DNA of 55,487 nt from Streptomyces sp. NRRL S-118 (GCF_000716335.1 NZ_KL591017.1:198280-253766), one strand, 5' to 3'. Positions 17,300 through 25,964 are shown, counted from the stretch's first letter. Notes: generated from the letters alone by a model not told the origin. Made by a program: numbers and translations.

Positions 17300-18163
17300 A
17301 TGGCTTCGCATTCCGCGTCCCGTCCCGCAGGTCCCGCACACCCCTCCGCTGTCTCAGCCGCTTCCTCCGCCCCCGCCGCCGCTTCCTCCGTCAGCGCTTC
17401 CGTCGTCGCCCGGCTCCGCGCCGCGGGCTGTGTCTTCGCCGAGGAGGAGGCGGAGTTGCTGCTGTCCGCGGCCCGGTCCGCCGGGGAGCTCGACGCGATG
17501 ATCGGGCAGCGGGCCGCCGGCCGCCCGCTCGAACACGTCGTCGGCTGGGCCGAGTTCCGCGGGCTGCGGATCGCCGTCGACGACGGTGTCTTCGTACCGC
17601 GCCGCCGCACCGAGTTCCTCGTCGAACGGGCCGAGGAGCTCGCGCGGCCCGGCGCCGTCGTCGTCGACCTGTGCTGCGGGTCCGGCGCACTCGGCGCCGC
17701 GCTCGTCGCGGCAGTGGACGGCGCCGAACTGCACGCCGCCGACATCGACCCCGCCGCGGTGCGGTGCGCCCGCCGCAACATCGCCGCGGCCGGGGGCCGG
17801 GTCCACGAGGGCGACCTGTACGCGCCACTGCCGCGGGACCTGCGCGGCCGGGTCGACGTGCTGCTCGCCAACGTGCCGTACGTCCCCACCGGGGAGGTGG
17901 AACTGCTGCCCGCCGAGGCGCGGGTGCACGAGGCACGGGTCGCGCTCGACGGAGGCCTGGACGGGCTGGACGTCCTGCGGCGCGTGGCCGCCGAGGCGGC
18001 GGCCTGGCTGGCCCCGGGCGGGAGCCTGCTGTTCGAGACCAGCGAGCGCCAGGCCGGCGCGGCCACGCGGATCACCGCGGCCGGCGGCCTCACCCCGCGG
18101 GTGGTGCACTGCGAGGACCGCTACGCCACGGTGGTCATCGCGACGCGGCGGCGGGAACCGTGA
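17300..18163 (+). CDS. PrmC/HemK-like protein (glutamine-N5) methyltransferase paralogue
   Basis: 287 aa, ATG at 17300, ribosome site GAAAGG. An Ala/Ser/Pro-rich N-terminal tail (about 35 residues) is followed by a HemK-like helical domain (GQRAAGRPLEHVVGWAEFRG), the conserved FVPRRRTEFLVERA (family FiPRPeTE), SAM motif VVDLCCGSGALGAAL and the catalytic-loop motif. The last reads NVPYVP instead of the canonical NPPYVP. PrmC methylates the GGQ glutamine of release factors; the housekeeping prmC normally sits by prfA, so this is likely a paralogue with another or conditional role. It sits behind an attenuator-like leader, and its 3' end overlaps the convergent gene by 29 bp. Confidence 0.85.
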   Translation: MASHSASRPAGPAHPSAVSAASSAPAAASSVSASVVARLRAAGCVFAEEEAELLLSAARSAGELDAMIGQRAAGRPLEHVVGWAEFRGLRIAVDDGVFVPRRRTEFLVERAEELARPGAVVVDLCCGSGALGAALVAAVDGAELHAADIDPAAVRCARRNIAAAGGRVHEGDLYAPLPRDLRGRVDVLLANVPYVPTGEVELLPAEARVHEARVALDGGLDGLDVLRRVAAEAAAWLAPGGSLLFETSERQAGAATRITAAGGLTPRVVHCEDRYATVVIATRRREP

Positions 18164-19241
18164 CGGGAGCCGCCGTCACCGGAGCCGCCCACGGGAGCCG
18201 GTCGGCGAGGGACGAACCGGGCCGGTACTCGTAGGCGTACCCGTGGCTGTACGCCGTCGCGATCCGCCCCGCGGTCGACCAGCCGCCGTGCACCAGCACG
18301 AAGTCCCCGTCCCGGACCTGTACGTGGAGCGAGAGGCGGAGCCGCTCGCACCCGGCGGGCAGGTCCCTCTTGCGCAGCTCCAGCGCGTTGGGCATGGTCC
18401 GGTGGTGCTCGGCCGCCGAGATCCGGGCACGGCTGACCGGCCCCCGCAGCGGCGGGCCGCACACGCCGCCCGCCCGGTCCACCGGCTGCGCCTGCACCCA
18501 GGTGGACACCTCGCTGTACTGGTGGGACCCGATGGGGCAGGCCCGGTAGGGCGTCTGCCGCTTGCACGTGGACAGTTGGGCGTCCTGCCGCACCGCCACG
18601 GCCGGCCGGGTCGCCGACACGGGCTCGTACGTCCGGTCCAGGGCGACCGCCGTCGCGCCGGGGGAGACCACGTCCCACGCCTGCTGCACGGGGTCCAGCG
18701 TGGCGGGCAGCCCCCAGTGCGCGACGCCTCCGTGCTCGCCCTCCGCGTGCAGCACCACCCGCCCGGTCAGGGAGGTGACCCGTACGTCCGTGCCCACCGG
18801 GGCGTTGCTGGAGTAGAAGTCGACGGCCACCGTGCACGTGTAGACCCGCACGCCCGAGGTGTGCGGCGCCTCGAACACCCAGCGGACGGCCGGCTCCACC
18901 GTCTCGTTGAGCACAGGCACGACGTTGTTGCCGTAGTGCGCGCCGTTGGGCTTCCCCTCGGCGGAGCAGAACAGCCCGGTCGTCGTGCCGAGGTAGTCCC
19001 GCCCCGTCAGCGGTTCGACGGTCCGCATCGCGAACCGGTCCGCGTGCAGGACGTACCGCTGTCCGGGCGCGGCGGCGAGCCGTACGCTCGCCCCGGGCAC
19101 GTCCCGGTACCCGCCCGGTTCCAGTACGTCGGTGAACACGGTCACGGTCGAGTCGGCGGCCCGCGCCGACCCGGGCGCGTGGAGCCCGCCCGCCAGCGCG
19201 ATCAGTCCGGCCCCCAGGGCCCACAGCGTCATCCGGATCAC
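18135..19241 (-). CDS. Secreted hypothetical protein
   Basis: 368 aa. Signal peptide at residues 1-28 (MTLWALGAGLIALAGGLHAP, cleavage near ARA/ADS). GTG start at 19241, with ATG 19232 as alternative. The mature part is beta-rich with several Cys (FCSAEG, YTCTVAVDF, STCKRQTPYRACP, GGVCGPP) suggesting disulfides. I recognise no domain; a cell-surface or secreted binding role is a guess. The last 29 bp overlap the convergent methyltransferase gene. Confidence 0.8.
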   Translation of the reverse strand: MIRMTLWALGAGLIALAGGLHAPGSARAADSTVTVFTDVLEPGGYRDVPGASVRLAAAPGQRYVLHADRFAMRTVEPLTGRDYLGTTTGLFCSAEGKPNGAHYGNNVVPVLNETVEPAVRWVFEAPHTSGVRVYTCTVAVDFYSSNAPVGTDVRVTSLTGRVVLHAEGEHGGVAHWGLPATLDPVQQAWDVVSPGATAVALDRTYEPVSATRPAVAVRQDAQLSTCKRQTPYRACPIGSHQYSEVSTWVQAQPVDRAGGVCGPPLRGPVSRARISAAEHHRTMPNALELRKRDLPAGCERLRLSLHVQVRDGDFVLVHGGWSTAGRIATAYSHGYAYEYRPGSSLADRLPWAAPVTAAPVTVPAAASR

Positions 19242-19370
19242 GCCGGGCGCAACGCGCGCGCGGGCCGGGGGTCACCGTCCGATAGGCCTCTTGGCCTACG
19301 TACCGATCACCGGAGGGTGTCGGCCGGCACCGAGTAGGGTGGTCGGTGGAATCACCCGAAAGGGGGCGAC
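19242..19370. promoter_or_regulatory. Divergent promoter region with a small hairpin and -10-like box
   Basis: 129 bp between the secreted protein and the SRPBCC gene. It contains an inverted repeat TAGGCC-TCTT-GGCCTA (19283-19298) and a TAGGGT box (19335-19340) suitably placed for rightward transcription. The ribosome site AAAGGGGG precedes the ATG at 19371. Confidence 0.4.
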
Positions 19371-19817
19371 ATGTCCGCGATCAGGCAGAGCATCGAGATC
19401 TCCCGTCGTCCCGAGGACGTCTTCTCCTATCTCACCGACGCCTCGCACCTGCCCGAATGGCAGGAGAGCGCGGTCGCGGCCCGGCCGGTCGGCGACGCGC
19501 CCATGGCCGTCGGCTCACGGGTCAGGGTGATCCGGCGGATCGGCCGCCGGCAGTTCCCGATGACCCTGGAGGTGAGGGAGTTCGACCCTCCGAGGAGCTG
19601 GAGCATGGACGGTGTCGACGGACCCGTCCGGGGCCATGTGCGGGGCACGGTCGAGCCGGTCGGCGACGGCGAGCGGTCGCGCGTGACGCTGGACCTCGAC
19701 TTCGAGTCGCACGGGATCGGCAAGGTCCTCCTTCCGCTGGTCGTCCGCCCGCACGCCAAGAAGGAGCTGCCGAAGAACGAGCGGCATCTGAAGGAGCTGC
19801 TGGAGGCAGGTTCCTGA
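19371..19817 (+). CDS. SRPBCC family protein (polyketide cyclase/dehydrase-like)
   Basis: 148 aa, full-length single START-like domain. N-terminal IEISRRPEDVFSYLTDASHL PEW-type motif, GSRVRVIRRIGRRQF in the middle and a long C-terminal helix with basic residues (KKELPKNERHLKELL). The fold makes a hydrophobic ligand cavity; members bind or modify lipids and polyketides. No neighbouring biosynthetic genes, so the ligand is unknown. Confidence 0.88.
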   Translation: MSAIRQSIEISRRPEDVFSYLTDASHLPEWQESAVAARPVGDAPMAVGSRVRVIRRIGRRQFPMTLEVREFDPPRSWSMDGVDGPVRGHVRGTVEPVGDGERSRVTLDLDFESHGIGKVLLPLVVRPHAKKELPKNERHLKELLEAGS

Positions 19818-19850
19818 ACCGCTCCCGAGCCGCCCGGGGAGGGGCACCGG

Positions 19851-20513
19851 TCAGTCGGGGCCCGACCAGTCGAAGGTGATGTGCTTGCTGGACTGCCCCT
19901 CCCTGCCCCACCGGAACCCGTACGCGTCGGCGCGGTCCACCACCGACCGGCCCCAGGTGGCCACCTGACCCGGCCCGGTCTCGCACCCGGGCAGGTTGGT
20001 GGTCTGCACGCGCGCGCCCTCGGGGGTGGTCGGGCCGGTGAGCGCCTCGGCGCGGGCTTCGACCCGGCCGGGGACGGAGGCGCTCCAGGAGCCGAGGTCG
20101 TCGTCGATCCGGAACTCGATGGGCGCGTATTCCATGCCCCGCATCTCCATGCCGGCGACCTCGACGAAGGCGGCGGGCCAGCTGCCCGCCCGGCCACCGA
20201 AGATCATCTCGAGGGCGTCGCGCTGCCCGGTGTCGGCCCGTTCGTCGATGAAGACGGCGCCGTACGCGTCGGAGTGCTTTCCCCAGACGTTGCCGACGAA
20301 GGCCCCGAGCATCAGGACGTTGAGCCCGTCCAGGACGACGTCTCCGTACCGGCCCTCCCGGATGTGCCAGACCAGGACCCCGTCGCAGTCGCCGAAGGTG
20401 GGTGGCTGGGCGAACGAGCACGGACACGGAACGTTGCACTTGCAGGTGTCGAACCAGTCGCCGGCGACGCGCCAGCGGGGAACGGTCGCAGCTGCCGAAT
20501 CGGTGTCGGTCAT
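19851..20513 (-). CDS. DUF1326 domain-containing protein
   Basis: 220 aa, ATG at 20513. Hallmark N-terminal Cys cluster DWFDTCKCNVPCPCSFAQPP (about residues 19-38) and GDCDGVLVWHIREG; these Cys probably bind metal. The rest is a beta-rich domain with GNVWGKHSDAYGAVF and MRGMEYAPIEFRIDDD. DUF1326 and DUF2182 proteins often occur next to each other; here they are divergent across 168 bp. Function unknown. Confidence 0.9.
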   Translation of the reverse strand: MTDTDSAAATVPRWRVAGDWFDTCKCNVPCPCSFAQPPTFGDCDGVLVWHIREGRYGDVVLDGLNVLMLGAFVGNVWGKHSDAYGAVFIDERADTGQRDALEMIFGGRAGSWPAAFVEVAGMEMRGMEYAPIEFRIDDDLGSWSASVPGRVEARAEALTGPTTPEGARVQTTNLPGCETGPGQVATWGRSVVDRADAYGFRWGREGQSSKHITFDWSGPD

Positions 20514-20681
20514 GTCGGGGCCTCCCTGGTCTTCCACGCGCCGGCCCTCTTCCTCCAGCGTGCACCCGCCGGGGTGCCCGGGGCCAGTTCCCCGGGGGAG
20601 GGGCGCGGGGTGCGGGCCCTGCGGGCGCGTGCTGTCCTGGAAGTGACCCTGTCCTTGGCGGCCTGACCGCGGAGGGGCACT

Positions 20682-21542
20682 GTGAACCACTCCGGAACCA
20701 CCGAGCCCACGCGGCACCGCGCGTATCACCGCCGGATGGGCACCGAGCCTCCGCTGCGCCAGGGCAATCTGCTCCCGGCCCGGGCGCTGGTGACCGCCTG
20801 GGGCCTGCTCGTCCTGCTCGCCGTCCTGGCCTGGGTGCTCACGGTCGGGCAGGCCCGCGACATGGGGGTCGAGCCGGGGACCATGGGGATGGCGATCCCC
20901 CTGTTCCTGCTGCTGTGGCTGACGATGATGGCGGCCATGATGCTGCCGTCGGTCGCTCCGGTGGCGATCACCTGGGCGCGGGGCATCGCCCGCCGGTCGA
21001 CGGGCGTCGTACGGGCGGGGCGGACGGCCGCCTTCGTCGGGGGCTACCTGGTGGTGTGGACGGCCTTCGGGCTGCTCGCGTACGGCGCGCTCGCCGCGAC
21101 CGGCGACCTCGTGCACGACCACCCCGGCGCCGGGCGGTGGATCGGCTGCGCCGCGTTCGCGCTGGCGGGGCTCCAGCAGCTCGGACCGCTGAAGAACGTG
21201 TGCCTGCGGCACTGCCGCAGCCCGATGGCCCAGCTCATGCGGTACGCCCAGTTCCGGCACGCGGCCCGGGACTTCCGGGTGGGGGCGCACCACGGGCTGT
21301 ACTGCGTCGGCTGCTGCTGGGGCCTGATGGTGGTGCTGATCCCGCTGGGCGTGATGAACATCGCGGCGATGGCGGGGATCGCAGCGGTGATCTTCGTCGA
21401 GAAGCTGTGGCGGCTGGGGCCGGTGTTCTCGACGGTGGTCGGGCTGGTGTTCCTGGTGTTCGCGGGGCTCGCGCCGTTCCAGGACTGGCTGCTGCCGGGG
21501 CTGCAGCCGGCCGGCGAACCGATGCACATGGACATGCGCTGA
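20682..21542 (+). CDS. DUF2182 predicted metal-binding integral membrane protein
   Basis: 286 aa, GTG start at 20682 with GGAGGGG upstream. About seven membrane helices: ALVTAWGLLVLLAVLAWVL, LFLLLWLTMMAAMMLPSVAP (the Met-rich motif of the family), FVGGYLVVWTAFGLLAYGAL and others. Putative metal ligands: KNVCLRHCRSPM and YCVGCCWG, plus a C-terminal HMDM tail. Resembles the YybN/DUF2182 family of predicted copper- or metal-handling proteins. Functional partner of the divergent DUF1326 protein by conserved association. Confidence 0.9.
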   Translation: MNHSGTTEPTRHRAYHRRMGTEPPLRQGNLLPARALVTAWGLLVLLAVLAWVLTVGQARDMGVEPGTMGMAIPLFLLLWLTMMAAMMLPSVAPVAITWARGIARRSTGVVRAGRTAAFVGGYLVVWTAFGLLAYGALAATGDLVHDHPGAGRWIGCAAFALAGLQQLGPLKNVCLRHCRSPMAQLMRYAQFRHAARDFRVGAHHGLYCVGCCWGLMVVLIPLGVMNIAAMAGIAAVIFVEKLWRLGPVFSTVVGLVFLVFAGLAPFQDWLLPGLQPAGEPMHMDMR

Positions 21543-21580
21543 CGCCGGGCCGGGCGCGCCCCGGCCGGAGGAAGCGAACA

Positions 21581-21608
21581 GGGCCGGCCACCCGCCGGTG
21601 GCCGGCCC
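21581..21608. terminator. Bidirectional terminator
   Basis: Perfect 12-bp stem GGGCCGGCCACC / GGTGGCCGGCCC with a 4-base loop, placed between the convergent DUF2182 and chitinase genes. No T-tract. Confidence 0.75.
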
Positions 21609-21650
21609 CCTGCGTGCCGCATGGCGGCCCGCCCCGGAGGGAGGGGCGGT

Positions 21651-22541
21651 TCAGCAGCTCAGGTTCGCGCCCGTCGGGACGCCCAGGATCTGCGTGAAGC
21701 GCTGGTAGTTGTTGATGCGGCTCTGCACCTGGGCCGGGTTCTTGCCGTCGCACTCCAGGGCGCCGTTGATCGAGCGGATCGTCTGGCCGAAGCCCGCGCC
21801 GGTCACCATCGCGTGGTGCCCTGTCATCGTGCCGGGGCCGTTCTGGGTGTTCCAGTACCAGAGGCCGGTCTTCCAGGCGACGGCCGGCTCGCGCTCGACG
21901 CGGTGGGGGTTGTTGAGCAGGTCGATGCCGAGGGCGTCGCCCGCCGCCTTGTAATTGAAGTTCCAGCTCAGCTGGATCGGGCCGCGTCCGTAGTACGCGG
22001 CGGTGCCGGCCGGGCAGCCGTAGGGCTGGCTGCGGTCGCAGTAGTGGGGGTAGTTGGCCGTGTTCTGCTCCACGATGTGGACCAGGCCGCCCGTCTCGTG
22101 GCTGACGTTGGCGAGGAAGGCGGCGGCCTCCTGCTTCTTCACCGTGTCGCTGCCGGTGTTGGCGAAGCCGGGGTAGGCGCTCAGTGCGGCGGTCAGGCCG
22201 CTGTACGTGTAGAACGAGTTCCGGTTCGGGAACATCTGGTTGAACTGGGCCTCGCTCACGACGAATCCGGAGGGCGAGGGTTCGGGCTCACCGGAGCCGC
22301 CGCCGCACGCGCCCTGGTCGGACCAGACGTCGGAGCTGCCGGGGCGCTCGTTCTGGGTCCACCACTTCGCCAGCCAGTTGCGGCCGTTGTACGAGGCGGT
22401 CTTGCCGCCCGTGTAGACGGTGGAGGAGCTCCAGGGCGCCGCGCACTCGGCGGCCGAGGCGGTGGCTGCGGGCAGGAGGAACACGGCCAGTCCGAAGGCC
22501 GTGGCGAAAGCGGCGAGCAGGGTCGACAGACGTCGCAGCAT
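21651..22541 (-). CDS. Secreted chitinase, GH19 with N-terminal carbohydrate-binding module
   Basis: 296 aa. Signal peptide at residues 1-30 (LLAAFATAFGLAVFLLPAAT). A chitin-binding CBM5/12 module covers about 32-80 (YTGGKTASYNGRNWLAKWWT), followed by a short Gly/Pro/Ser linker and the GH19 domain from about 92. Catalytic acid Glu in ANVSHETGG, plus CPAGTAAYYGRGPIQLSWNF NY-type family signatures. Hydrolyses chitin outside the cell. The upstream region has the direct-repeat/dre-like elements of Streptomyces chitinase genes, so it is probably induced by chito-oligosaccharides through DasR. Confidence 0.95.
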   Translation of the reverse strand: MLRRLSTLLAAFATAFGLAVFLLPAATASAAECAAPWSSSTVYTGGKTASYNGRNWLAKWWTQNERPGSSDVWSDQGACGGGSGEPEPSPSGFVVSEAQFNQMFPNRNSFYTYSGLTAALSAYPGFANTGSDTVKKQEAAAFLANVSHETGGLVHIVEQNTANYPHYCDRSQPYGCPAGTAAYYGRGPIQLSWNFNYKAAGDALGIDLLNNPHRVEREPAVAWKTGLWYWNTQNGPGTMTGHHAMVTGAGFGQTIRSINGALECDGKNPAQVQSRINNYQRFTQILGVPTGANLSC

Positions 22542-22589
22542 GGAGAACAACCCTTTCGTGGGGTGGGTCGCTCCATACCGAAGCGTGAA

Positions 22590-22617
22590 TGGTCTGTACC
22601 TGTCAAGGTCTAGACCA
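22590..22617. promoter_or_regulatory. Chitinase-type direct repeat / DasR-like (dre) box
   Basis: TGGTCTGTACCT (22590-22601) and AGGTCTAGACCA (22606-22617) are 12-bp elements 16 bp apart. They match the tandem repeats of Streptomyces chitinase promoters and the DasR consensus TGGTCTAGACCA (one end differs). On the minus strand TTGACA lies between them as a -35. The box also lies 48 bp upstream of the divergent kinase start, so it might control both genes. Confidence 0.75.
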
Positions 22618-22664
22618 GCCATCGTTGCATTCGCCTGGCGGCGCCGCTCTGGCATGCTCTCCGG

Positions 22665-24515
22665 GTGGAACCTGTGGAGCCCGTCACGGCGTTGGAACCC
22701 CTGAGCGCGGACGACCCCGCGCAGATCGGCCCGTTCCGCCTGCTCGGCAGGCTCGGGTCCGGCGGCATGGGGCGCGTCTATCTCGCGCGGTCGGCCGGCG
22801 GCCGGACCGTCGCGGTGAAGGTCGTGCATCCCGAACTCGCCGCGCAGGACGAGTTCCGCAGGCGCTTCGCGCGCGAGGTCGCCGCGCTGGAGCGGGTCGG
22901 CGGACTCGGCACCGCACCCGTGCTCGGCGCGGACACCGGGGCCGAGGCCCCCTGGGTGGCCATCGGGTACGTCGCCGGGCCTTCCCTGCGGACGGTGGTC
23001 GCCAAGGAGTACGGGCCGCTGCCGGCGGCATCCGTGCGGTCGCTGGCCGCCGGGCTGGCCCGCGCGCTGGAGCACATCCACGCCGCGGGGCTGGTCCACC
23101 GGGACCTGAAGCCCGCCAACGTCCTGCTCACCGTGGACGGGCCGCGCGTCATCGACTTCGGCATCGCGCGCGCCGTCGACACCGTCACCGACGGCGGACT
23201 GACCAGCACCGGCGCGGTCGTCGGCTCACCGGGCTTCATGTCGCCCGAGCAGGTGCGCGGCGAGCGGGTCACCGCCGCCTCCGACATCTTCTGCCTCGGC
23301 TCGGTCCTGGCGTACGCGGCGACCGGCCGCGCCCCCTTCGGTACGGCCGACAGCGGCGTCCACGCCATGATGTTCCGCATCGCCCACGACGAGCCCGACC
23401 TCTCCGGGCTGCCCGCGGAGCTGGACGAGCTCGTCCGCGCCTGCCTGGCCAAGGACCCGGCCGACCGGCCGGCCGCCGCGTGGCTGGCCGCGCACGTCGA
23501 GCCCGCCGAACCCTGGCTGCCCGCGGGGCTGCTGGCCCGGCTCGGCCGTCACGCGGCGCGGCTGCTGGACGAGGACGGCGACCCGACGCCCCTGCCGCAG
23601 GAGCCCCCGCGGCCCGCCCGGAGCCGGCGCCGGCTGGTCGCCGGACTCGGGGCCGCCGCCGCGCTGACGGGCGCCGCCGTCGCCGGGGCCCTCATCCTGT
23701 GGCCCGGCGAGCGGCCCACCACCCCGGCCGGCTCAGCCACCGGCTCCACCGGCCGTGAGGCGCCCGGCACCGTCCCCGCCGGCTTCCGGGGCGCCTGGGA
23801 GGGTGTCGTCAAGGGCACGCAGGACGCCCCGTACGAGACCGCCCGCATCGAGATCACCGACGGGGCGCCCGGCGACAGGGCGGCCACCTGGGTCCAGGTG
23901 ACCGGCGAGCGGCTGTGCATGGGGCGGTCCACGCTCGTCTCGGCCGACGAGGACGAGGTCGTCCTCGGCGAGAGCGACGTGACGGCCGGCGTGCCCGCCA
24001 AGCGGTGCACCCCCGCCGCGCACCAGACGCTGACCATGACCTCCCCCGACGTCCTCCAGTGGAGGTCGGGCGCGGTCACCGCCGCCTTCCGCAGGGTGCG
24101 GGCGGCCACCGAGGTGGTCCCGAAGGCGTTCATCGGGACGTGGAAGCAGGCGCCGCCCCCGGAGGTCACCGGGGACGGCGGCGAGCTGTACAGCTCGGAG
24201 ATCACCATCAGCCAGGGCCCGGTCGGCGCACCGCTCGTGCACTTCTCGGAGAGCTATCCGAAGACGGACGAGGAGACCGGCGAACCGACCGGGGGCACGC
24301 TGAACTGCGCGAGCACGGCCGTCCTCGGCGGCGCCGGCAACCTGCTGATCATCGGCCCGCCGACACCGGACGACGGCTCGGACGCGGGCTGCGAGGAGTA
24401 CGGCGCGGGCTCGTCGCAGAGCCTGCGCGTCGACCGCTTCGAAGGCAAGGAGCGGCTGCTGGTGTACGGCATGGCCGCGGACGGCGAGCCCGGCGAGTAC
24501 TTCAGGAAGTTCTGA
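22665..24515 (+). CDS. Membrane-anchored Ser/Thr protein kinase
   Basis: 616 aa, GTG start. Hanks-type kinase domain at residues 22-275: GSGGMG (31-36), catalytic Lys52 in VAVKVV, HRDLKPAN (145-152), DFG (164-166), activation segment SPGFMSPEQ. A Pro/Arg linker and one membrane helix at about 323-347 follow. The extracellular C-terminal part of about 260 residues has two repeated modules starting GTVPAGFRGAWEG and VVPKAFIGTWKQAP, both of a lipocalin-like type common in Streptomyces kinases. No PASTA repeats. Divergent from the chitinase; signal unknown. Confidence 0.93.
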   Translation: MEPVEPVTALEPLSADDPAQIGPFRLLGRLGSGGMGRVYLARSAGGRTVAVKVVHPELAAQDEFRRRFAREVAALERVGGLGTAPVLGADTGAEAPWVAIGYVAGPSLRTVVAKEYGPLPAASVRSLAAGLARALEHIHAAGLVHRDLKPANVLLTVDGPRVIDFGIARAVDTVTDGGLTSTGAVVGSPGFMSPEQVRGERVTAASDIFCLGSVLAYAATGRAPFGTADSGVHAMMFRIAHDEPDLSGLPAELDELVRACLAKDPADRPAAAWLAAHVEPAEPWLPAGLLARLGRHAARLLDEDGDPTPLPQEPPRPARSRRRLVAGLGAAAALTGAAVAGALILWPGERPTTPAGSATGSTGREAPGTVPAGFRGAWEGVVKGTQDAPYETARIEITDGAPGDRAATWVQVTGERLCMGRSTLVSADEDEVVLGESDVTAGVPAKRCTPAAHQTLTMTSPDVLQWRSGAVTAAFRRVRAATEVVPKAFIGTWKQAPPPEVTGDGGELYSSEITISQGPVGAPLVHFSESYPKTDEETGEPTGGTLNCASTAVLGGAGNLLIIGPPTPDDGSDAGCEEYGAGSSQSLRVDRFEGKERLLVYGMAADGEPGEYFRKF

Positions 24516-24536
24516 CCGGGCCCGCCGCGGGGCCGC

Positions 24537-25820
24537 CTACAGGAAGGAGTTGATCTCGATCGTCTCGGTGCGGCCCGGGCCGACACCGATGGCCGAGATC
24601 GGCGCGCCGGACATCTCCTCCAGCGCCTTCACGTACGCCTGCGCGTTCTTCGGCAGGTCGGAGAAGGTCTTCGCCTTGCTGATGTCCTCGGACCAGCCGG
24701 GCAGGTATTCGTAGACCGGCTTCGCGTGGTGGAAGTCCGTCTGCGAGTACGGCAGCTCCTCGACGCGCCGGCCGTCGATCTCGTACGCGACGCAGACCGG
24801 GATCTGCTCCCAGCCGGTGAGCACGTCGAGCTTGGTGAGGAAGAAGTCGGTCAGACCGTTCACCCGGGTCGCGTAGCGCGCGATGACCGCGTCGAACCAT
24901 CCGCAGCGACGGTCGCGGCCGGTGGTCACGCCCCGCTCGCCGCCGATGCGGCGCAGCGCCTCGCCGTCCTCGTCGAACAGCTCCGTCGGGAACGGGCCGG
25001 CGCCGACGCGGGTGGTGTACGCCTTGAGGATGCCGATGACGCGGCTGATCTTCGTCGGTCCGACACCGGCACCGGTGCAGGCGCCGCCCGCAGTCGGGTT
25101 GCTGGACGTGACGAAGGGGTACGTGCCGTGGTCGACGTCGAGGAGCGTGCCCTGGCCGCCTTCGAAGAGGACGACCTTGCCCTCGTCGATGGCGTCGTTC
25201 AGGATCAGCGTGGTGTCGGCGACGTACGGCTTGATCTGCTCCGCGTAGCCGAGCATCTCCTCGACGATCTTGTCCGTCTCGATCGCGCGGCGGTTGAAGA
25301 CCTTGGCCAGGAGCTGGTTCTTGTTCTCCAGCGCCGCCTCGACCTTCTGGGTGAGGATCGACTCGTCGTACAGGTCCTGGACCCGGATGCCGACGCGGTT
25401 GATCTTGTCGGCGTACGTGGGGCCGATGCCGCGGCCGGTGGTGCCGATCTTGCGCTTGCCGAGGAACCGTTCCGTCACCTTGTCGAGGGTGACGTTGTAC
25501 GGGGTGATCAGGTGCGCGTTACCGCTGATCAGGAGCTTGGAGGTGTCGACACCGCGCTCGTTCAGCCCGCTCAGCTCGGAGAGCAGGACCGCCGGGTCGA
25601 CGACGACGCCGTTTCCGATGACCGGGGTGCAACCCGGGGAGAGGATTCCGGACGGCAGCAGATGCAGCGCGTACTTCTGGTCGCCGACGACGACCGTGTG
25701 GCCGGCGTTGTTGCCGCCCTGGTAGCGCACCACATAGTCCACCGATCCACCGAGCAGGTCGGTGGCCTTTCCCTTGCCCTCGTCACCCCACTGAGCACCG
25801 AGCAGCACAAGTGCGGGCAC
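24537..25820 (-). CDS. purA: Adenylosuccinate synthetase
   Basis: 427 aa, full length. Converts IMP, aspartate and GTP to adenylosuccinate, first committed step to AMP. Signature [20 protein letters not shown] at residues 8-27 (P-loop), [42 protein letters not shown] and the C-terminal [12 protein letters not shown]. Starts [12 protein letters not shown] at 25820. Monocistronic by orientation, with a strong hairpin in its leader (25903-25930). Confidence 0.98.
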   Translation of the reverse strand: MPALVLLGAQWGDEGKGKATDLLGGSVDYVVRYQGGNNAGHTVVVGDQKYALHLLPSGILSPGCTPVIGNGVVVDPAVLLSELSGLNERGVDTSKLLISGNAHLITPYNVTLDKVTERFLGKRKIGTTGRGIGPTYADKINRVGIRVQDLYDESILTQKVEAALENKNQLLAKVFNRRAIETDKIVEEMLGYAEQIKPYVADTTLILNDAIDEGKVVLFEGGQGTLLDVDHGTYPFVTSSNPTAGGACTGAGVGPTKISRVIGILKAYTTRVGAGPFPTELFDEDGEALRRIGGERGVTTGRDRRCGWFDAVIARYATRVNGLTDFFLTKLDVLTGWEQIPVCVAYEIDGRRVEELPYSQTDFHHAKPVYEYLPGWSEDISKAKTFSDLPKNAQAYVKALEEMSGAPISAIGVGPGRTETIEINSFL

Positions 25821-25902
25821 AGGCGTACACCCCTTCCGGGCGGGGCATGCCCAAGGTCAGGGGCGTGAACGCCGCCTGTCTGGTGTGCCCCGGAATAGAC
25901 GA

Positions 25903-25930
25903 AGCCCCTGGCGCAATAGCGCAAGGGGCT
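25903..25930. promoter_or_regulatory. Strong hairpin in purA leader / divergent region
   Basis: AGCCCCT-G-GCGC-AATA-GCGC-A-AGGGGCT: 7 plus 4 base pairs with one internal mismatch and a tetraloop, 83 bp upstream of the purA start and 35 bp before the divergent gene start. It could be an attenuator or a stabilising 5' hairpin of purA mRNA, or an operator for the two genes. Confidence 0.5.
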
Positions 25931-25964
25931 CTTGCACAAAGAGACTACCCGAGGAAGGACCGAG

